Positions 14,501 through 27,205 of a stretch of DNA of 64,000 bases are shown piece after piece (position 1 is the stretch's first letter; every line of letters starts with the position of its first letter). The stretch is from the NCBI RefSeq assembly GCF_017562075.2, contig NC_054082.1:22581960-22645959 (forward strand), written 5' to 3'. A program made the translations under genes and the position numbers. The notes under the pieces are model-generated. The model saw only the letters and a program-made list of their open reading frames with translations, made no database searches and was not told the origin of the DNA. Origin of the DNA: Anopheles merus (lineage: Eukaryota > Arthropoda > Insecta > Diptera > Culicidae).

Positions 14501-14881
14501 GCTGCTGCTGCTAATCAGTTCAAACTTTTTACCAACTCCCGTTTTCTATAAACCTCTAGCTCTATTTATTTATATTATATAATATCTACGCCTATATAAT
14601 ACTGTATTTGACTTCCATAACTTGTACTCAACTATCTCTCTATATTACTACTATCTCTCTCTCTGTCTCTCACTTGTTGAATTTACACTGTAAAAGTGAA
14701 TGCAAATTAACTGCCGCCAACACACTCGAATCTCCTCCGTAGAGCGCCCGCCCCATGCGGGCTACACCAGTGCAAGGGAAAGGCTAACATATTCTTCCTT
14801 TTTCTCTTCTTTCACCATTTTTCTTCTCATCATCTTGCGTCCATGCGTGTGTGCTTTGCTGCCCGGCCCGTCTACAACCAG
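8528..14881 (+). other. Noncoding stretch (3' UTR and intron) between the two Broad-like zinc-finger exons
   Basis: AT/T-rich sequence with scattered TC, GA and TGC/TGA runs (7.9-8.1 kb upstream, 9.17-9.21, 12.27-12.36, 12.73-12.78 kb). I see no conserved protein in any frame. It should be 3' UTR for the exon ending at 8527 and intron for the isoform using the exon at 14882. An AATAAA at 11902-11907 is one possible 3' end; its use is unproven. Confidence 0.6.
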
Positions 14882-15360
14882 GCCCAGGAGGCGGCGTCGG
14901 TGTTGGTAGTGGTGGAAGCGGTAGCGGCGGCCAAGGATCACCGTCCGGATCGTCCGGATCGCCGTCGCAGCTGATGCCGTTGCGCATGCCGCCGCCGACG
15001 AGCGGCGGCATTAACGAGCCCCAGGAGTGTCCGTACTGTCGGCGCACCTTCTCCTGCTACTACTCGCTCAAGCGCCACTTCCAGGACAAGCACGAGCAGT
15101 CGGACACGCTGTACGTGTGCGAGTTCTGCCATCGGCGGTACCGGACGAAAAACTCGCTCACCACGCACAAGAGCCTGCAGCACCGGGGGTCGAGCGGCAT
15201 GCTCAAGCGGCTGCTCAAAACGTCCGCCATCAAGACGGTGCTGTCCGGCAACGGGAGCAACGTCGGGGCCGGCCTGCACGGTGCCCATCCGCATGCCGCC
15301 CATCCGCATCTGTTCGATTTTGCGGCCGAGCTGGGGCAACCGCCACCGGGCATTCAGTAA
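14882..15360 (+). CDS. br: Broad-complex-like alternative terminal exon, Z1-type zinc fingers
   Basis: The acceptor TCTACAACCAG ends at 14881. The exon starts at 14882 and again completes a codon split after its first base, the same phase as the exon at 8298. It encodes about 159 residues. A Gly/Ser-rich linker leads into PQECPYCRRTFSCYYSLKRH (finger 1) and YVCEFCHRRYRTKNSLTTH (finger 2). After these come the conserved extension SSGMLKRLLKTSAIKTVL and a His/Ala/Pro-rich tail to TAA at 15358-15360. The YYSLKRHFQDKHEQSDTLYV and RYRTKNSLTTHKSLQHRG wording matches what I know as the Broad Z1 finger pair; the Z1 label is from memory. Antisense and +1-frame openings across this GC-rich exon are shadows. 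It is the last recognisable exon of the gene in the window. Confidence 0.9.
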
Positions 15361-16331
15361 GCGGGGGGAATTCAGCAACGCAGGTGCGCGAAACCTCGTA
15401 CGACGAATCCCGTCTACTTCTGAGCCAGATCATCACCCATCGGCGCACCGTTACAAAGCGTACGTTCCCACAACAGTGGTGTGGTCGCTACTCGCCCGCT
15501 GTTCAAAGGCAATCCAAAACAACGGCAACGGGTTTGAAAAGGCGGCACCATCAACGGCATCACTCTTCGAGACAACCTTGACCGAGCATCGATTGTATTT
15601 TTGTTTTTGTTTTGAGGAAACAATTCTAACTCATATCACGGGCGAGTTTGTGGAACGACGATTCCATTTTCTAATCTTATGTTCATGCCATATCAAAACG
15701 CGTCCAAAGCGCATATCAAGAACGTTTAGCCGAGCAGAAGGATATTGTCCCTCTCTAGTCGTTGGCCCAGCAAGCGCACGCTTAGTAAGCAATCATCATG
15801 ATGCGAGTGAACTAGTTTTACATATCCCCTTTCCAGTATTGTGATCCCTTTCTGGCAAATTCTACGGAAAAAGAAGGTTTTAACACGTCACGCAAAATAG
15901 AGCGAAAAAGGTCGAAACGATTCATTTTATTGTGTAGTTTTACATATCGCGGCAGAGAGGGCGGCAGGTTGGAACAAAGACATATTCCAATCGTGTGTGT
16001 GTGTGGTAATAGAAGTGTGCCATAGCCAGTGCGGGGAGGTGGGAAAGATGGGAAAGATGTAAGTTTTCCTATTTCCCCTACTTTTGTAACATGAGCCCAG
16101 TTGTTGCTTTATAGGATTTGTTTGCCTTTAACGGGGCACTATTTATGCAAACATAAACGGTCGATTCGGTTCGGTCTTTCGGCAGGCCGTGAAGACGGTC
16201 GTTTGCGCAGAACTTAATTATCGATTAGAGCGAAACGTGTTTGTGTGTACAGTAGTGAGGGCCAGCAGTAATTCATATCAATTATTTGACCCGTTTAGTT
16301 TGTAAAAAGCCCTAGCAATAGAGCATTGTGC

Positions 16332-16337
16332 AATAAA
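16332..16337 (+). terminator. Candidate polyadenylation signal for the Z1-type terminal exon
   Basis: AATAAA about 970 nt after the stop at 15360, with GT/T-rich sequence following at about 16418-16445. A second AATAAA at 17745-17750 could serve a longer 3' UTR. Which is used cannot be told from sequence. Confidence 0.35.
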
Positions 16338-18278
16338 TGGAAAAGCAAGAGCAAAAAAAGGAACGTTTAGACAGGTTTTAGGTTACTTCTTCATGTACAC
16401 ACACTTAACCCCCGGGGGTGCGTTGTGATTTTAAAATGTATGTGGTACAGATAAGAGCAACTTTCAGTGGAGCGACACGAAAGAGCTCCTGCTGCAAGTT
16501 CCAGTTTTAAGTTACGGTGCACACACATATCATACGCAATGATTTGAGGAATTTAAAGCAAGCGGGGCGATTTTAATGTGATCTATCTGTCTATTTTCCG
16601 TGTTGTGATGTGGTGGTGGTGGTGTTCATGCACACGCAGACAAACGTACGCAGAATCAACCACCTAGGCAGCATTGTGGTATGCCGTGTGCTGTCCTTTC
16701 GTAAAGCCAAACTCTATTTTTACGCGTACACATTTTCGATTCCAAATCGTGGCTGGGATTTTAGATATTTGTATAGGTTTCCTTATACTCTCCCCTAGTG
16801 TTTACGGATCCAGGTTGTTTCGTGGCCAAAATGACAAACGGATGACGGTGGTCGATGAGGAAAGCTAAGAAGCGAAGGAAAGGAGGCGCAGCAGGGTGTG
16901 TGTGTGTGTGGGTTCGATTGTGCGCAGAGGTCGTCGTGCTCCTCGTATGCTTAAGGGAGATCAAGACAAACACGTGAAAACGAAAAACTGTGATTTTATG
17001 AGAAAAAAAATGTAATGGAAAAACACAAAATTTAATTATTTAAAAATGGTTTATTTTTGCTAACTCTAAAAACTCTTTGGAAACAAACAAAAGAAAACTC
17101 TCAAGACACAAGTAAGCCATAATAATGGAACACGAACAGCAAAGAACATCTCCCGGTGGCCGAAAAACTGGAAACTTCTTAGCAGAATGAAAAATATAAA
17201 CAGTAAACAGTAAACAGTTAGTAAACAAACAAACAAACAAACAAAGAAACAAACAAAAACACTACAATGTACAATACTATGGCAGAGACAGGAAGGGACA
17301 GGAGAACAAGAGAACATATTATTAAACAAATTTTCAAAAGAACTGACTAGAGAAACCCCCAAAAGCAGCCGCAGCAGCAGCTTCTCTGCCCGATCAGGCA
17401 GAGCCTTCGCTTAGTCACGTGAAAACACTAGCAAAATGAGTAAACCGTAGTAGAAAGAAGAACACGGAACACGGGCGGAAGGAACAGCACAAATACAAAA
17501 TTAGGACAAACGTGTGTGGGTTCTATTTTGCGGCTGGCCCGATGGTATTCATATATTTACATTTCTTCCATCTACAAGCAGCACTGTCTCTCCTTAGCAA
17601 ACGATGTTTTAGTCAAAGAAAATGGAAACAAAAGGAAATGGAGCAATGAGTCACGCAACACAAGATTTAAATCAATATTAAAAACAGAAAGAAAGCAGTT
17701 TATTTGTAATGTATGTAGGATATAGTAAAGGAATCAGCATTTTTAATAAAACAACACAGCCAACACACGAACGTACAAAACTGAAACATATAACACACAC
17801 ATACACGCGTGCATACACATTATCGATGTAAGAGAAGGAGTATATCGGATGAGTTAATAGAGCAGCTGGCCCAACACACAGTGGCCATTTCATTCTGCCG
17901 GTTTAGGAAGTGATCCTAATTGTAAAAGCGAGATGTTAATAGGACCAGTGCACAATTTATACGACAGGGATTTGAATCACAACAACACAGCAGCTACTAG
18001 TACTACTGCTAATACACCTACCTACTACTGCAATGTCAGATAAGTAAGTGTACTCTGTTTTCGTCGATTGATGTTAGCAACTCTATAGCTAGTGAATTTG
18101 GCATTTTGTGACGGGCCCGCAAGACGAGATTGAATCAGCACTAACTGTGAAAAGTGCGTTGTACATATTTACTAAGACTACTAAGGAGTTTAACTTATCG
18201 TATAATCCAAGTGAAGCGGAACCAGTGTGTTGAGTAATGATACAAAGAGTGTGCATAACTAAAGCAAATACAAAACAA

Positions 18279-18381
<103 letters not shown>

Positions 18382-21300
18382 TAGAAAAACCTCAGACAAA
18401 AACAAACACACCATGGCGAAGATGGTCATCCATCCCTCCCCATCCAAACGCACTGTAGGAGCATGAGGTGTGTATGAATTTAAATATATTCCGTATACCA
18501 GACCTGCGGGTGTCACAAATTATTGCAATCGGAAAGAATGATCTACAAGATCTGTTACACATTTAGGTAATAATTGTCAAATTTTTTAAAAATACTGTCT
18601 TTGAAAATATCATCAAAACAAGAAAACGACAAAAAAAAACCAACATATCTCTATGCTCAACGGGAAAAAAATGAAACAGGACGAAAGAAGGGAATAAACT
18701 CAGAAAATAAAAGAAACCCAAAAAAAATAGGTGAAAATGTGCACAACTGAAAAGCTCCAGACGGGAATGGAAAAGGAGTTATGCAGAATGCATAACTTTA
18801 GGCGTGTACAGTGGAGCGTTTGCTGTTCGAGCGACGGCGGGTGATGCAAGGTGAAGAACCAAAAAAAAAGAAAAAAAGAAATGTGGAAAGGAGAGTACTA
18901 GTTCACAGTATTAAGAGACTTGTGTCAAAATGTGTTTTATAACTCTAAATGTACGAATTATTAACTATTCAAAAGAAGGTGAAGATGACATTGTATAGCG
19001 ACTGGGTGTGAGATATCGGAGTGAAGCCTCAGAGTAAAAACACTTGTAAAATGTTCGAATTTATTAACTTGAAACCACGTAGCACAAGGTATGAACGAAG
19101 CAGAGAGACAATTAAAAAAAAGAGAGGAAGACAGAGAGAGAATATAGGGAGAGAGTAGAGAGAGAATATGGTATATCAGACAGCTCAAATGGTAAAACAC
19201 AGGACAGGAAGATGCTCTAAGTGTATGTTCACAACCGAAAGGAAACAAGAAAGGTATCAAAAATAGAAGAAATTACACACAAAAACAAACAAACAAAAAT
19301 GAATGCATAACAAATTAAAAGCGTCAAAACTTTTACCACAAAAGTGATTCTGCGGCAAGCAAATACTCAGATCATACGCAATCTTTAAACCTCACTAAAC
19401 AAGAGGCGCAGTCTTTGTTGAAATGATTCGGTAAGAAAAAAAAAGTGGATAAATTATAAATTATTTGTTTAAAAAAAAAAGCTGTGTGGTTTTGTTTGCA
19501 TCCTATTTAGGACGGACAGCATGTGAGGTTGTGAAATGAATAGTGAACATTTGGTTTTATTGAAACTTGTTATTGATCAGTGTTTTTGTTGCTCAGAGAA
19601 GAATTTTTAAAAATTAGTTATAAATTTCCACCTCTTTGTTTATTGTTTCATAAAATGCTTATTAACAACATAACCAGAAAAAGTCAAAAGTTTCAGTTTC
19701 AATTAATGTTTCAAGATTTACTACTGAATTTATATCATGATTTGATAATTTTTGCAATCATAACAGCACACATTAACATACAAAAAGCACAAAAATGATC
19801 AAAAGTTCAACAATTTTATTTCATGGCTTCGCATTTTCTGCATCCCCTAAATAGTGCATTGAAAATTTAAAAATTAAGTAAACATTTCGTTACATATCAA
19901 CATTTCTGGTAATTTGTTTTTGTTTGAAAAACTGAAAGCCATTGTTCCTTATTAGAAAGCGCTCGGTTTTTGGGTGCGTGCGTGTAGTCACAAGGCAAAG
20001 AACGACCATCAGCACACACACCGGCACCAGACTGTCAACTTTTACATTCCGTTCTGTCTGTCCGTGTGTGTCTGTGGGTGCGTGTGCACAGAAAATGCAT
20101 TTATCGCCCCAGAAGAGCAAAAGTCAAGTTAAGGTAATGCGTCTAGTCAAGAGTGCGTTTCTTCCAAATTTCCAGACGGTACAGACGGTTAGGAGGATGT
20201 GTTGCGGGTAGAATAATTTTAACAAAAGAACTACAACAAATGCCGCTCAAAGGTATGATTTTATGTTTTTCTTCTCTCTTTCATTCATCCATCCCAGTGG
20301 TGCGATGACAAATCAAGAAGCAATCAAAATCAGGGAATGTATAGTATGTGTTCGCTCTTATACGGAAGGGTTGACAGTTAGTGCTTTGGTTGGTTTTCTT
20401 AGTTGTGTCGTGTAGTGGCACAAATAAATAGACAAGTTCCAGTGAACCATACATATAGTCAATATACATACACAATAGTGCATAACAACACTTCCGGAAC
20501 ACACATCACTAGTACATCAAGAAGCGCAAATTGAACTACATTTTAAATCCATAAGCTTTATAAAATCCATCGGCGCGCAGGATTATGAGATCGAAGGCAT
20601 CGACAAGCAGCTAGTATGGCATCTCAAGTATACGCCCAAATATAACTAACCGTGTGTGTGTGAGTGTGTGTGTGGGATGAAGCCTCATTAGGACAAATAC
20701 AAAAAAGAGAAAATAGTAAACATCAATTACACATATATACAGTGCTCTGGTAAAAACATTCACAAAGAATCAAAGACACATAGAAGCGAATATATGATAC
20801 GCTCCCGCTGGTGTGCATCCTTCCTATAAAATCTTGCAGTATGGCAGCTAATCCAGCAAACACAAACATTATCTTATTGGATTTGCCCCTTCGAGCGCAT
20901 TTGTTGCACTGGTGTACATACTTGGACGCGTGTCGTTCCATTGCAATTATCCATAAAAATAAAATTCAACTAAAAACTACAAACAAAAAGTACAATTCGG
21001 GCGCGCGCCGATCTGGTCGCTCAGGGATAACAAACAAACAAATGGTCAACTGTTCAAAGTGTTTTAAAAAACATGGCGTCGAAAGCAAAAAAAACCTACA
21101 AAATTAAACCTTCCTGCCAAAGTTGTGTTGGAAAAATGTATGCTTAAACGGTGAGGATTTTGAGTTTGCAGCAAAGTTCTAGCTCGATCAATCATAGCAT
21201 CGCTCAGTAAATGGAAGAGAAGTAAACAAACAACAACAAAAAAAAACAAACAGTTCAAATGCAACCAAGCTGCCTTTTAACAGAGTACAACCAAGAGCAA

Positions 21301-23019
21301 AACACGAAAGAGGAAAAGCAGAGAGAGATGAAGATGACGATGACGATGATTATGATGGTGGTGGTGAGTGCGTTGTGAAACGGAAAACAAAATGCAATAT
21401 TGGATCAATTTCAAGAGTTACGAACAATACAACACTGGCAGAAGAGAATGAATTCAAAGGATAGAAACCAATGGAACCAAGCACAGAGTAAAGTAAAGCA
21501 AACATAAATAGCAAAACTCAACAAAATCTTAATGAAAAAACAAGAACGAAATACCTCAATGAGCTCTAAGTAGTACTACTAATCGTAATTAAACTACAGT
21601 CATGAAAACGAACGATGGATACAGAATAGAAGAAGAAGAAAATATAAGAATGGCACAATAACACTATTCTCTCGGAACAAACAGTTGGTAAAGAGGTTCA
21701 AATGCAAAGCAAGGTAACGTTTTGTTTGCAAAAGAAAGCAAAAGTTAATGCAATTTATGAGAAAGATTAATTGAAAAACCAATACATAAGTAACATAATC
21801 ATTACTCACACACATTCACACATTCACACACACACACACATTCATACAAAAACAAAATGTAAATGAGCTGAGATTGTACAAGAAGGTATGAGAAGTAGTA
21901 GCAGCAGTACACGGAATACAGAGTTCTCTCTTTGTGTGCCAAGGAATTCTCTCTGAAATTCTGTCAATATATTTATATCAAGCTCGCGCGAGCAGCCGCG
22001 CGGTATATGTGAAAATATACGAGATCGAGTTTAAAAAAAAAAAAGAGGCAACCTTACTAATTAAAGCCCACATGCCCGCGGTACACGGGCAGAAGAATAC
22101 TTACGTTTAGGGTACTTCTTTAGCTAGGGATTGGTGATGAGCAATAAGCAAGTGGAGGAACCGGCAAGCGCGAGAAACCGATAGATCGGTGGTGGTGAAG
22201 AGGATGGAGCAAAAAGGTACGATCTTCATTCTCTCTATTAACGAAGCAAACAGAACACTACCACTACCCACTGTACACTGTACACACGTGCAACGGTACC
22301 GTGGGATGAATGGAAAGTCTTGTGGAAAGCATTTTCCCTCCTTTCTTCGTTGATCATATCCGTAGATGTGTTTTCTGCATCAAATTAGTCTGTAAGGTTC
22401 AAAGTGCGGTAATGAGAGGGAAAACACACGCACACACACACATACAAACGCGAAAGCGAAGACAGTGGACAGTGAAAATAATAGCATCATCATTTACATC
22501 ACAACTGTACGGGGGAATGCGTTGATCCCGGCAATACACGAGGAGTTAGTTGAACTAGTTCCGAGTGGGAACTGGGCAAGAGAGTAGGGCCAACAACGCC
22601 TTTCCGAATACTATGAGCAGCTCTGTCCGGAGCAGAGTATACACTACTATACAAAGGCACTTTTCAGTTTCGCCAACACTTGTGAGGTTCCAACAGCGAA
22701 GAGGAATTAAGGAAATATAAAAAGAAGATAAAGAAGGCAACAAAACACGATAAACAAACAGACAAAGAAAGGAAAGAAGATGAAGGCAAAAAAAAAACAA
22801 TGAATTTGAGTCAAAGACATCTTTTGTTGTCCTTTGCTTCGGTAATGATATTCATACATTTTCACGATTAACTATAATAAACTCAAAACTAAGAAAATGT
22901 ACAACGTCTAACAAAGTGTGTGTTTTTTTATTGTTATTTTTGTTCCAGTTGCATGTATCCGAAACTAAGATTTAAGCTTTCTTTTTACGGCTTTGCTATT
23001 TACGACGCTATTCATTCAG

Positions 23020-23530
23020 GGTTCAGGATCAGTTACAGGGTAGAAATGGGTTAAATAATGGTCAATGCAGAACTGGCACGAATGCATCATTTGTTGTATG
23101 AGGAGCATTTCTGAAGGTCAATAAATGTTTGCGGATCAGTTCCAGGATCGTTATGGGTTATCGAAACAGTAGCAGGTCGTCTAGCATTGGTTTGGGTTCA
23201 ACTCTAATAACAGTAAAGGATCAGAATAAGTTCAGGGATGGGAGTTCAGGATACCAGCTCCTGGCCGGTATGAGATGTGAACCAGTTACAAGACCGGTAT
23301 TGGTTCGAAATTATTTCCAGAATAGGTATGTGGTCAGGATCAGCTTAGCCTCGGTATTGGTTCTAGATCATTTCCAAGATCTGTCTGAGTTTGGGATTAG
23401 TTTCAACAGCAAAATTGATTATAGATCAATTGCAGTATGTTTCGGGCATGAGTTCAGGTCCAGAAGCAAATAAGGTATCAAATAAGAATCGGTATGGCAA
23501 AAGGATCAGTAAAGGGGTCAATAGAGGCTT
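23020..23530. repeat. Degenerate tandem repeat, period near 57 bp
   Basis: A phrase like GGTATTGGTTC followed by ATTTCCAGA or TTCCAGGATC recurs with drift. The clearest adjacent pair starts near 23295 and 23352, giving a spacing of about 57 bp. Weaker copies with TCAGTTCCAGGATC or TTCAGGATC occur from about 23020 to 23270. An open frame of 114 codons across it is a by-product. Boundaries are approximate. Confidence 0.5.
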
Positions 23531-23738
23531 TCGGCTTTTAGTTCCTCAACTGGAATGCGTTTGGGAGCAATATCTTCTCACTATCACTGTGCGAAATTAA
23601 GAACATTTAGAACATTTAAAACAAAGAAGCCTCCAAAGATGCCAGCGTCATTGACACGTTAAACAGTAGCTCACAGCACACTGCATTTCCAATGTTGTAG
23701 CTTCAATACTGGTAGGCTTTGTCGCCTGCTTCTCTCAT

Positions 23739-25534
23739 TTAATGTATGAACTTGTTTCTCCATGCTACACGTGTTTGTATTTCACCCTTCCTACGTAGGA
23801 AGTAGGTTTGGCATCGCTTTCTCACCATTCGTCCACATCGTAGACAATGGAAGAAAGCAATCTCAACCCCAAACCAGAGAATGCTTACCATTACTCCACC
23901 AGCGTACAGATACCAAATAATCGACAGATCCGCTACATTGAACGATCGTACACCAAACATCTCCCGGCTGTGGATCGCTGTATGAATACTTTTGTTACGA
24001 TAATGCTGATCGAACAGACCCGACTCACGGAACGCAGCAATGTAGAACGGGAACAGCTCGCGTATTATGGATTTGTTAAAAAAGTAATATAGGAGATTGT
24101 ATTTTAATAGTGCGGTATCAGCAACGCGTAGATTCCGCTTGTACGCCTGCCCCGCCGCAGGATCGATGTCGCGCATATTCTCCACCAACAACGTGGTTAT
24201 TTGCTTATCGTCTCGACTAGCGAACAAAAAGCACATGTTATCCCGTTCATCGTCATATTCGCCATCGGTGTGAAAGTGAAAATGAGCGGCCCAGGTAGAC
24301 CCGAATGGGAAAATACAATTATTACGGATCTCGTCCATCGTGTTAATCTCAGGCGAATAGCGCGTGTACGTGAGGTACGAGATGATCAGCGACTGGTACG
24401 AGTACACAATCACAATTGCAAGCAGACAGTAGTTGGTGATGATTTGGTTTTCGAACCAACCGTCATACTTTCGGGTCGGTCCACCCAGAATGCACATGAT
24501 CATCTCGAGAGCGTTCTCAACGATGTTCCACTGGCTCAGCACCTTGCCGAATAGGGATAGCACCATTGCTAGCAAAAAGATCAGAACAAACAGCGAGATC
24601 CAGGTGTAGTAGTCGAACGGATCGATCAGCACTGCGATGATCGGTTTTGGTTTGCTGCGTGGTACCATAACGCTCACGAAGGTACTGCCGAGGGCAACAG
24701 TCTTGTCGGTGGTGGGAAATGGCATACCCATGTGTACGACGCCATAGTCGATGCTGGCGTCATGAAGCGAAGATATTTCGTGGGACGCATTACGCTGCTG
24801 GCATATTGTTTCCGCTAGGTAGAGGTCAAAGGTCACTACGTCTTCATTGCCCTCAGGCAGAGCTATGTGGAGCTTTCTACCGTGAAGATCTTTCAGATCA
24901 TCCGGAACGCGTATGTTAGCTGGATCGAGTTGGATCGTACGATTGGTGAAAAAGTTCTTGTGCCGTATCTCGATTGTGGTACGGTTGTACACGATGAAGT
25001 ACGCCTTGTCCAGTATGCAGGACATGCCACTGTTGATTTGATCCATAAACACGTTGCCTTCCACCAGATTGGGGTGAAATATGAAGTACCGGCTGCCATA
25101 ATACAGCGGCCTTGTTGGCTAGTGGGGAAATGGAAATGGTGCATTAGTTGATGGAGTTGAAAGCGGACCGATTAGACGTTACGCACCCTCATTCGCTCAT
25201 ATCCGCTAACCATAATTACGGCACAGCGATTATTTTCGTACGTCCAGTAGGTCAAACCACTGGCCTCAGTCGAAATAATCCACGGTGGTCCATCTAACTT
25301 CAAGATCCCGGTTAAGATGTCCTCTGACAGTGGATGAGAGTTGTAGTTGAGGAAGAAGAACTTTTTGTACTTCCACGGTGGACACCACTGTGATTGAAGC
25401 TCCACAAACGCTTTCAAGATGAAGCTTATATTGGATTCGAGAGGGGTAAGCAAAGGAAATGTATTAAATGCATTTCCATCAGGTGCCAGGATGGCGAGGA
25501 AAGCGAAAACAGCCACTACAATTGCTTGAGACAT
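23739..25534 (-). CDS. Divergent ionotropic receptor (IR family), two exons
   Basis: Exon 1 is 25534-25187 (ATG at 25534-25532) and exon 2 is 25118-23739 (TAA). A 68-bp intron (GTGCGTAA...CCCCACTAG) joins them in phase 0, giving 575 residues. A hydrophobic signal peptide covers residues 1-21. A ligand-binding half follows, with repeated N-x-S/T sites. The channel has a first membrane segment at about 286-306 (WISLFVLIFLLAMVLSLF), a pore-loop region ENALEMIMCILGG near 317-330 and a second segment at about 345-365 (LLAIVIVYSYQSLIISYLTY). A second binding half and a last segment at about 518-539 (WYLYAGGVMVSILWFGVEIA) complete the layout, with a basic cytoplasmic tail. This is the insect IR layout (variant ionotropic glutamate receptor, ligand-gated cation channel in chemosensory neurons). 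Length suits divergent IRs, which lack the long amino-terminal domain. The TTG nine codons upstream of the ATG in the same frame is not needed. Which IR subfamily is not certain. Confidence 0.85.
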
Positions 25535-26200
25535 CACGAATGAACGATGTTTCTGGCTCAACTGTTAGTAGTAGTAGCCTAACCATACAACGCAAGCGAC
25601 CGTATGCATGTACCTTACAGATATCATACACATTCGTGGTCGATAAATCGTACATACTGGTGAATGTAATCTATAATTCAAATAGATATTGCGATACAAA
25701 TATTACTAAAAACATATAAATTGCTCGTAAGCAATTGGAAGCATAGCCGTGAGATGCTTTTAACTACGTGTTAGCAATGTAACATTACACAGCAAGCGAC
25801 ACATTTAATGCGTCAATCGGTAATGGAAATTGAGCAACCTTCATCGCATCATTTTTGTCCCTATACGCGTGCTTATCATTCCAGGTGCGTTATGAGTTCT
25901 TTTGCAAAACCCTATATTGATATCGTATTTCGACCGTAACCTGTGCCTTTTGTATATTGCATACTTTTAGGCTTTCAGGGGGGGAATTCTTTGAAAACAT
26001 TACGTTGCATACTGCAAGGCGCGCAACGGCATTTCCAAAGTAAGATGATTTATGGTGAGCTATTCCAGTGTAATTTGACGTCTCAAAACGACAGTTAGAT
26101 CCATAACAAACTAGGTGCTTTGATGATTTTTATATACACTGTTTTGTCAATCTGTCCTAAATTTTCAAAAATTTTCACGATATTTGCGTTGCGCCATTCT
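25535..26200. other. Upstream flank of the ionotropic receptor gene
   Basis: About 670 bp of AT-rich sequence 5' of the receptor start codon. No open frame of coding character and no repeat is recognised. It presumably includes the receptor's 5' UTR and promoter, but I could not place a TATA box or initiator with confidence. Confidence 0.4.
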
Positions 26201-26203
26201 ATT

Positions 26204-27124
26204 TCTAGCGATGCATAACTTCAATGCGAAACCATACAACAGTACAGAGGGAACGAGAAAGCTCTTCAAGCGAGGGAAGCTCCATTAGCTGGGTATCCCA
26301 CCAACAGATGGCACCACCAGCTTTTTTGCAATTTTTTTCTTGAACAACAACAATCTTGACTCGACCTGACCCGAACTCGCTGCACCAACAGGTCGGAGTC
26401 GCTTATGCTTTCGCGCACCTACTCATCAGTAGGATCGACCCGAACTCGCTGCACACGCGGGTCGGAATGAACCCACCCAAGCGCCACAGATTAAGCTTAA
26501 ACGACTGGAAAATTGAATATCCATAGAAAAAAAATGAAAGCTCTACAGCTTCATTGGTTTGATCAATAGATGGCGTATTACAACTCATCATTATATTGCT
26601 ATCCTTTTCTTGCAATGTGTTTCGCTATAATACCTATTATATAGCCTTCTAACTTTCTGAGCAAAAATCTATATGAATGGTCGTGTGGTCAGATACGTGA
26701 GTATCAACACCAACGACCATTACTCAAATCTCACTTGCTTCAGTACTGGTGGTTTCCGTTGGAGTTTAGTATTTAAACAATCGTATCGCCGTTCTAGTTC
26801 TAGCGATGCATAACTTCAATGCGAAACCATACAACAGTACAGAGGAAATGAGAAAGCTCTCCTCCAAGCGAGGAAGCTCCACAGGTTGGGTATCCCACAA
26901 ACAGATGGCGCCACCAGCTTTTTTGCTATTTTTAGAATGCATGAGTCGTTTGGCGTCTGCTAAACGAAGTCTTTCTATATTCCGTTTAGGTAGAGAATTT
27001 GAGGCGTTTAGAAGCCGTTTAGTGGTCGTTTAGTGGATTTGTGGCACTTGGGCACCTTGGCCCGACCTGACCCGAACTCGTTGCATCAACGGGTCGGAGT
27101 CGCTTATGCTTTCTTGCACCTACT
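26204..27124. repeat. Duplicated two-part repeat (modules A and B, two copies)
   Basis: Module A (26204-26331, starting TCTAGCGATGCATAACTTC) recurs at 26799-26929 with small changes. Module B (26361-26423, CGACCTGACCCGAACTCG...TCGGAGTCGCTTATGC) recurs at 27062-27124. A and B are 30 bp apart in copy 1 and about 133 bp apart in copy 2. A further piece of B-like sequence (CGACCCGAACTCGCTGCACA) follows copy 1 near 26438. This looks like part of a dispersed mobile element present twice, with the palindrome at 27206 immediately beyond copy 2. Confidence 0.75.
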
Positions 27125-27205
27125 GGAGTCGTTGCACCTACTGAACCTACTTGTACCTTTCGGGTCGACCCGCACGACTCCGGGTCGCTTACGGATGGCT
27201 CCGAC

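Noticed and set aside
15027..15844. Long alternative-frame openings over the Z1-type exon
   Set aside because: They overlap the conserved zinc-finger frame in GC-rich sequence; one continues beyond the stop but shows no domain.
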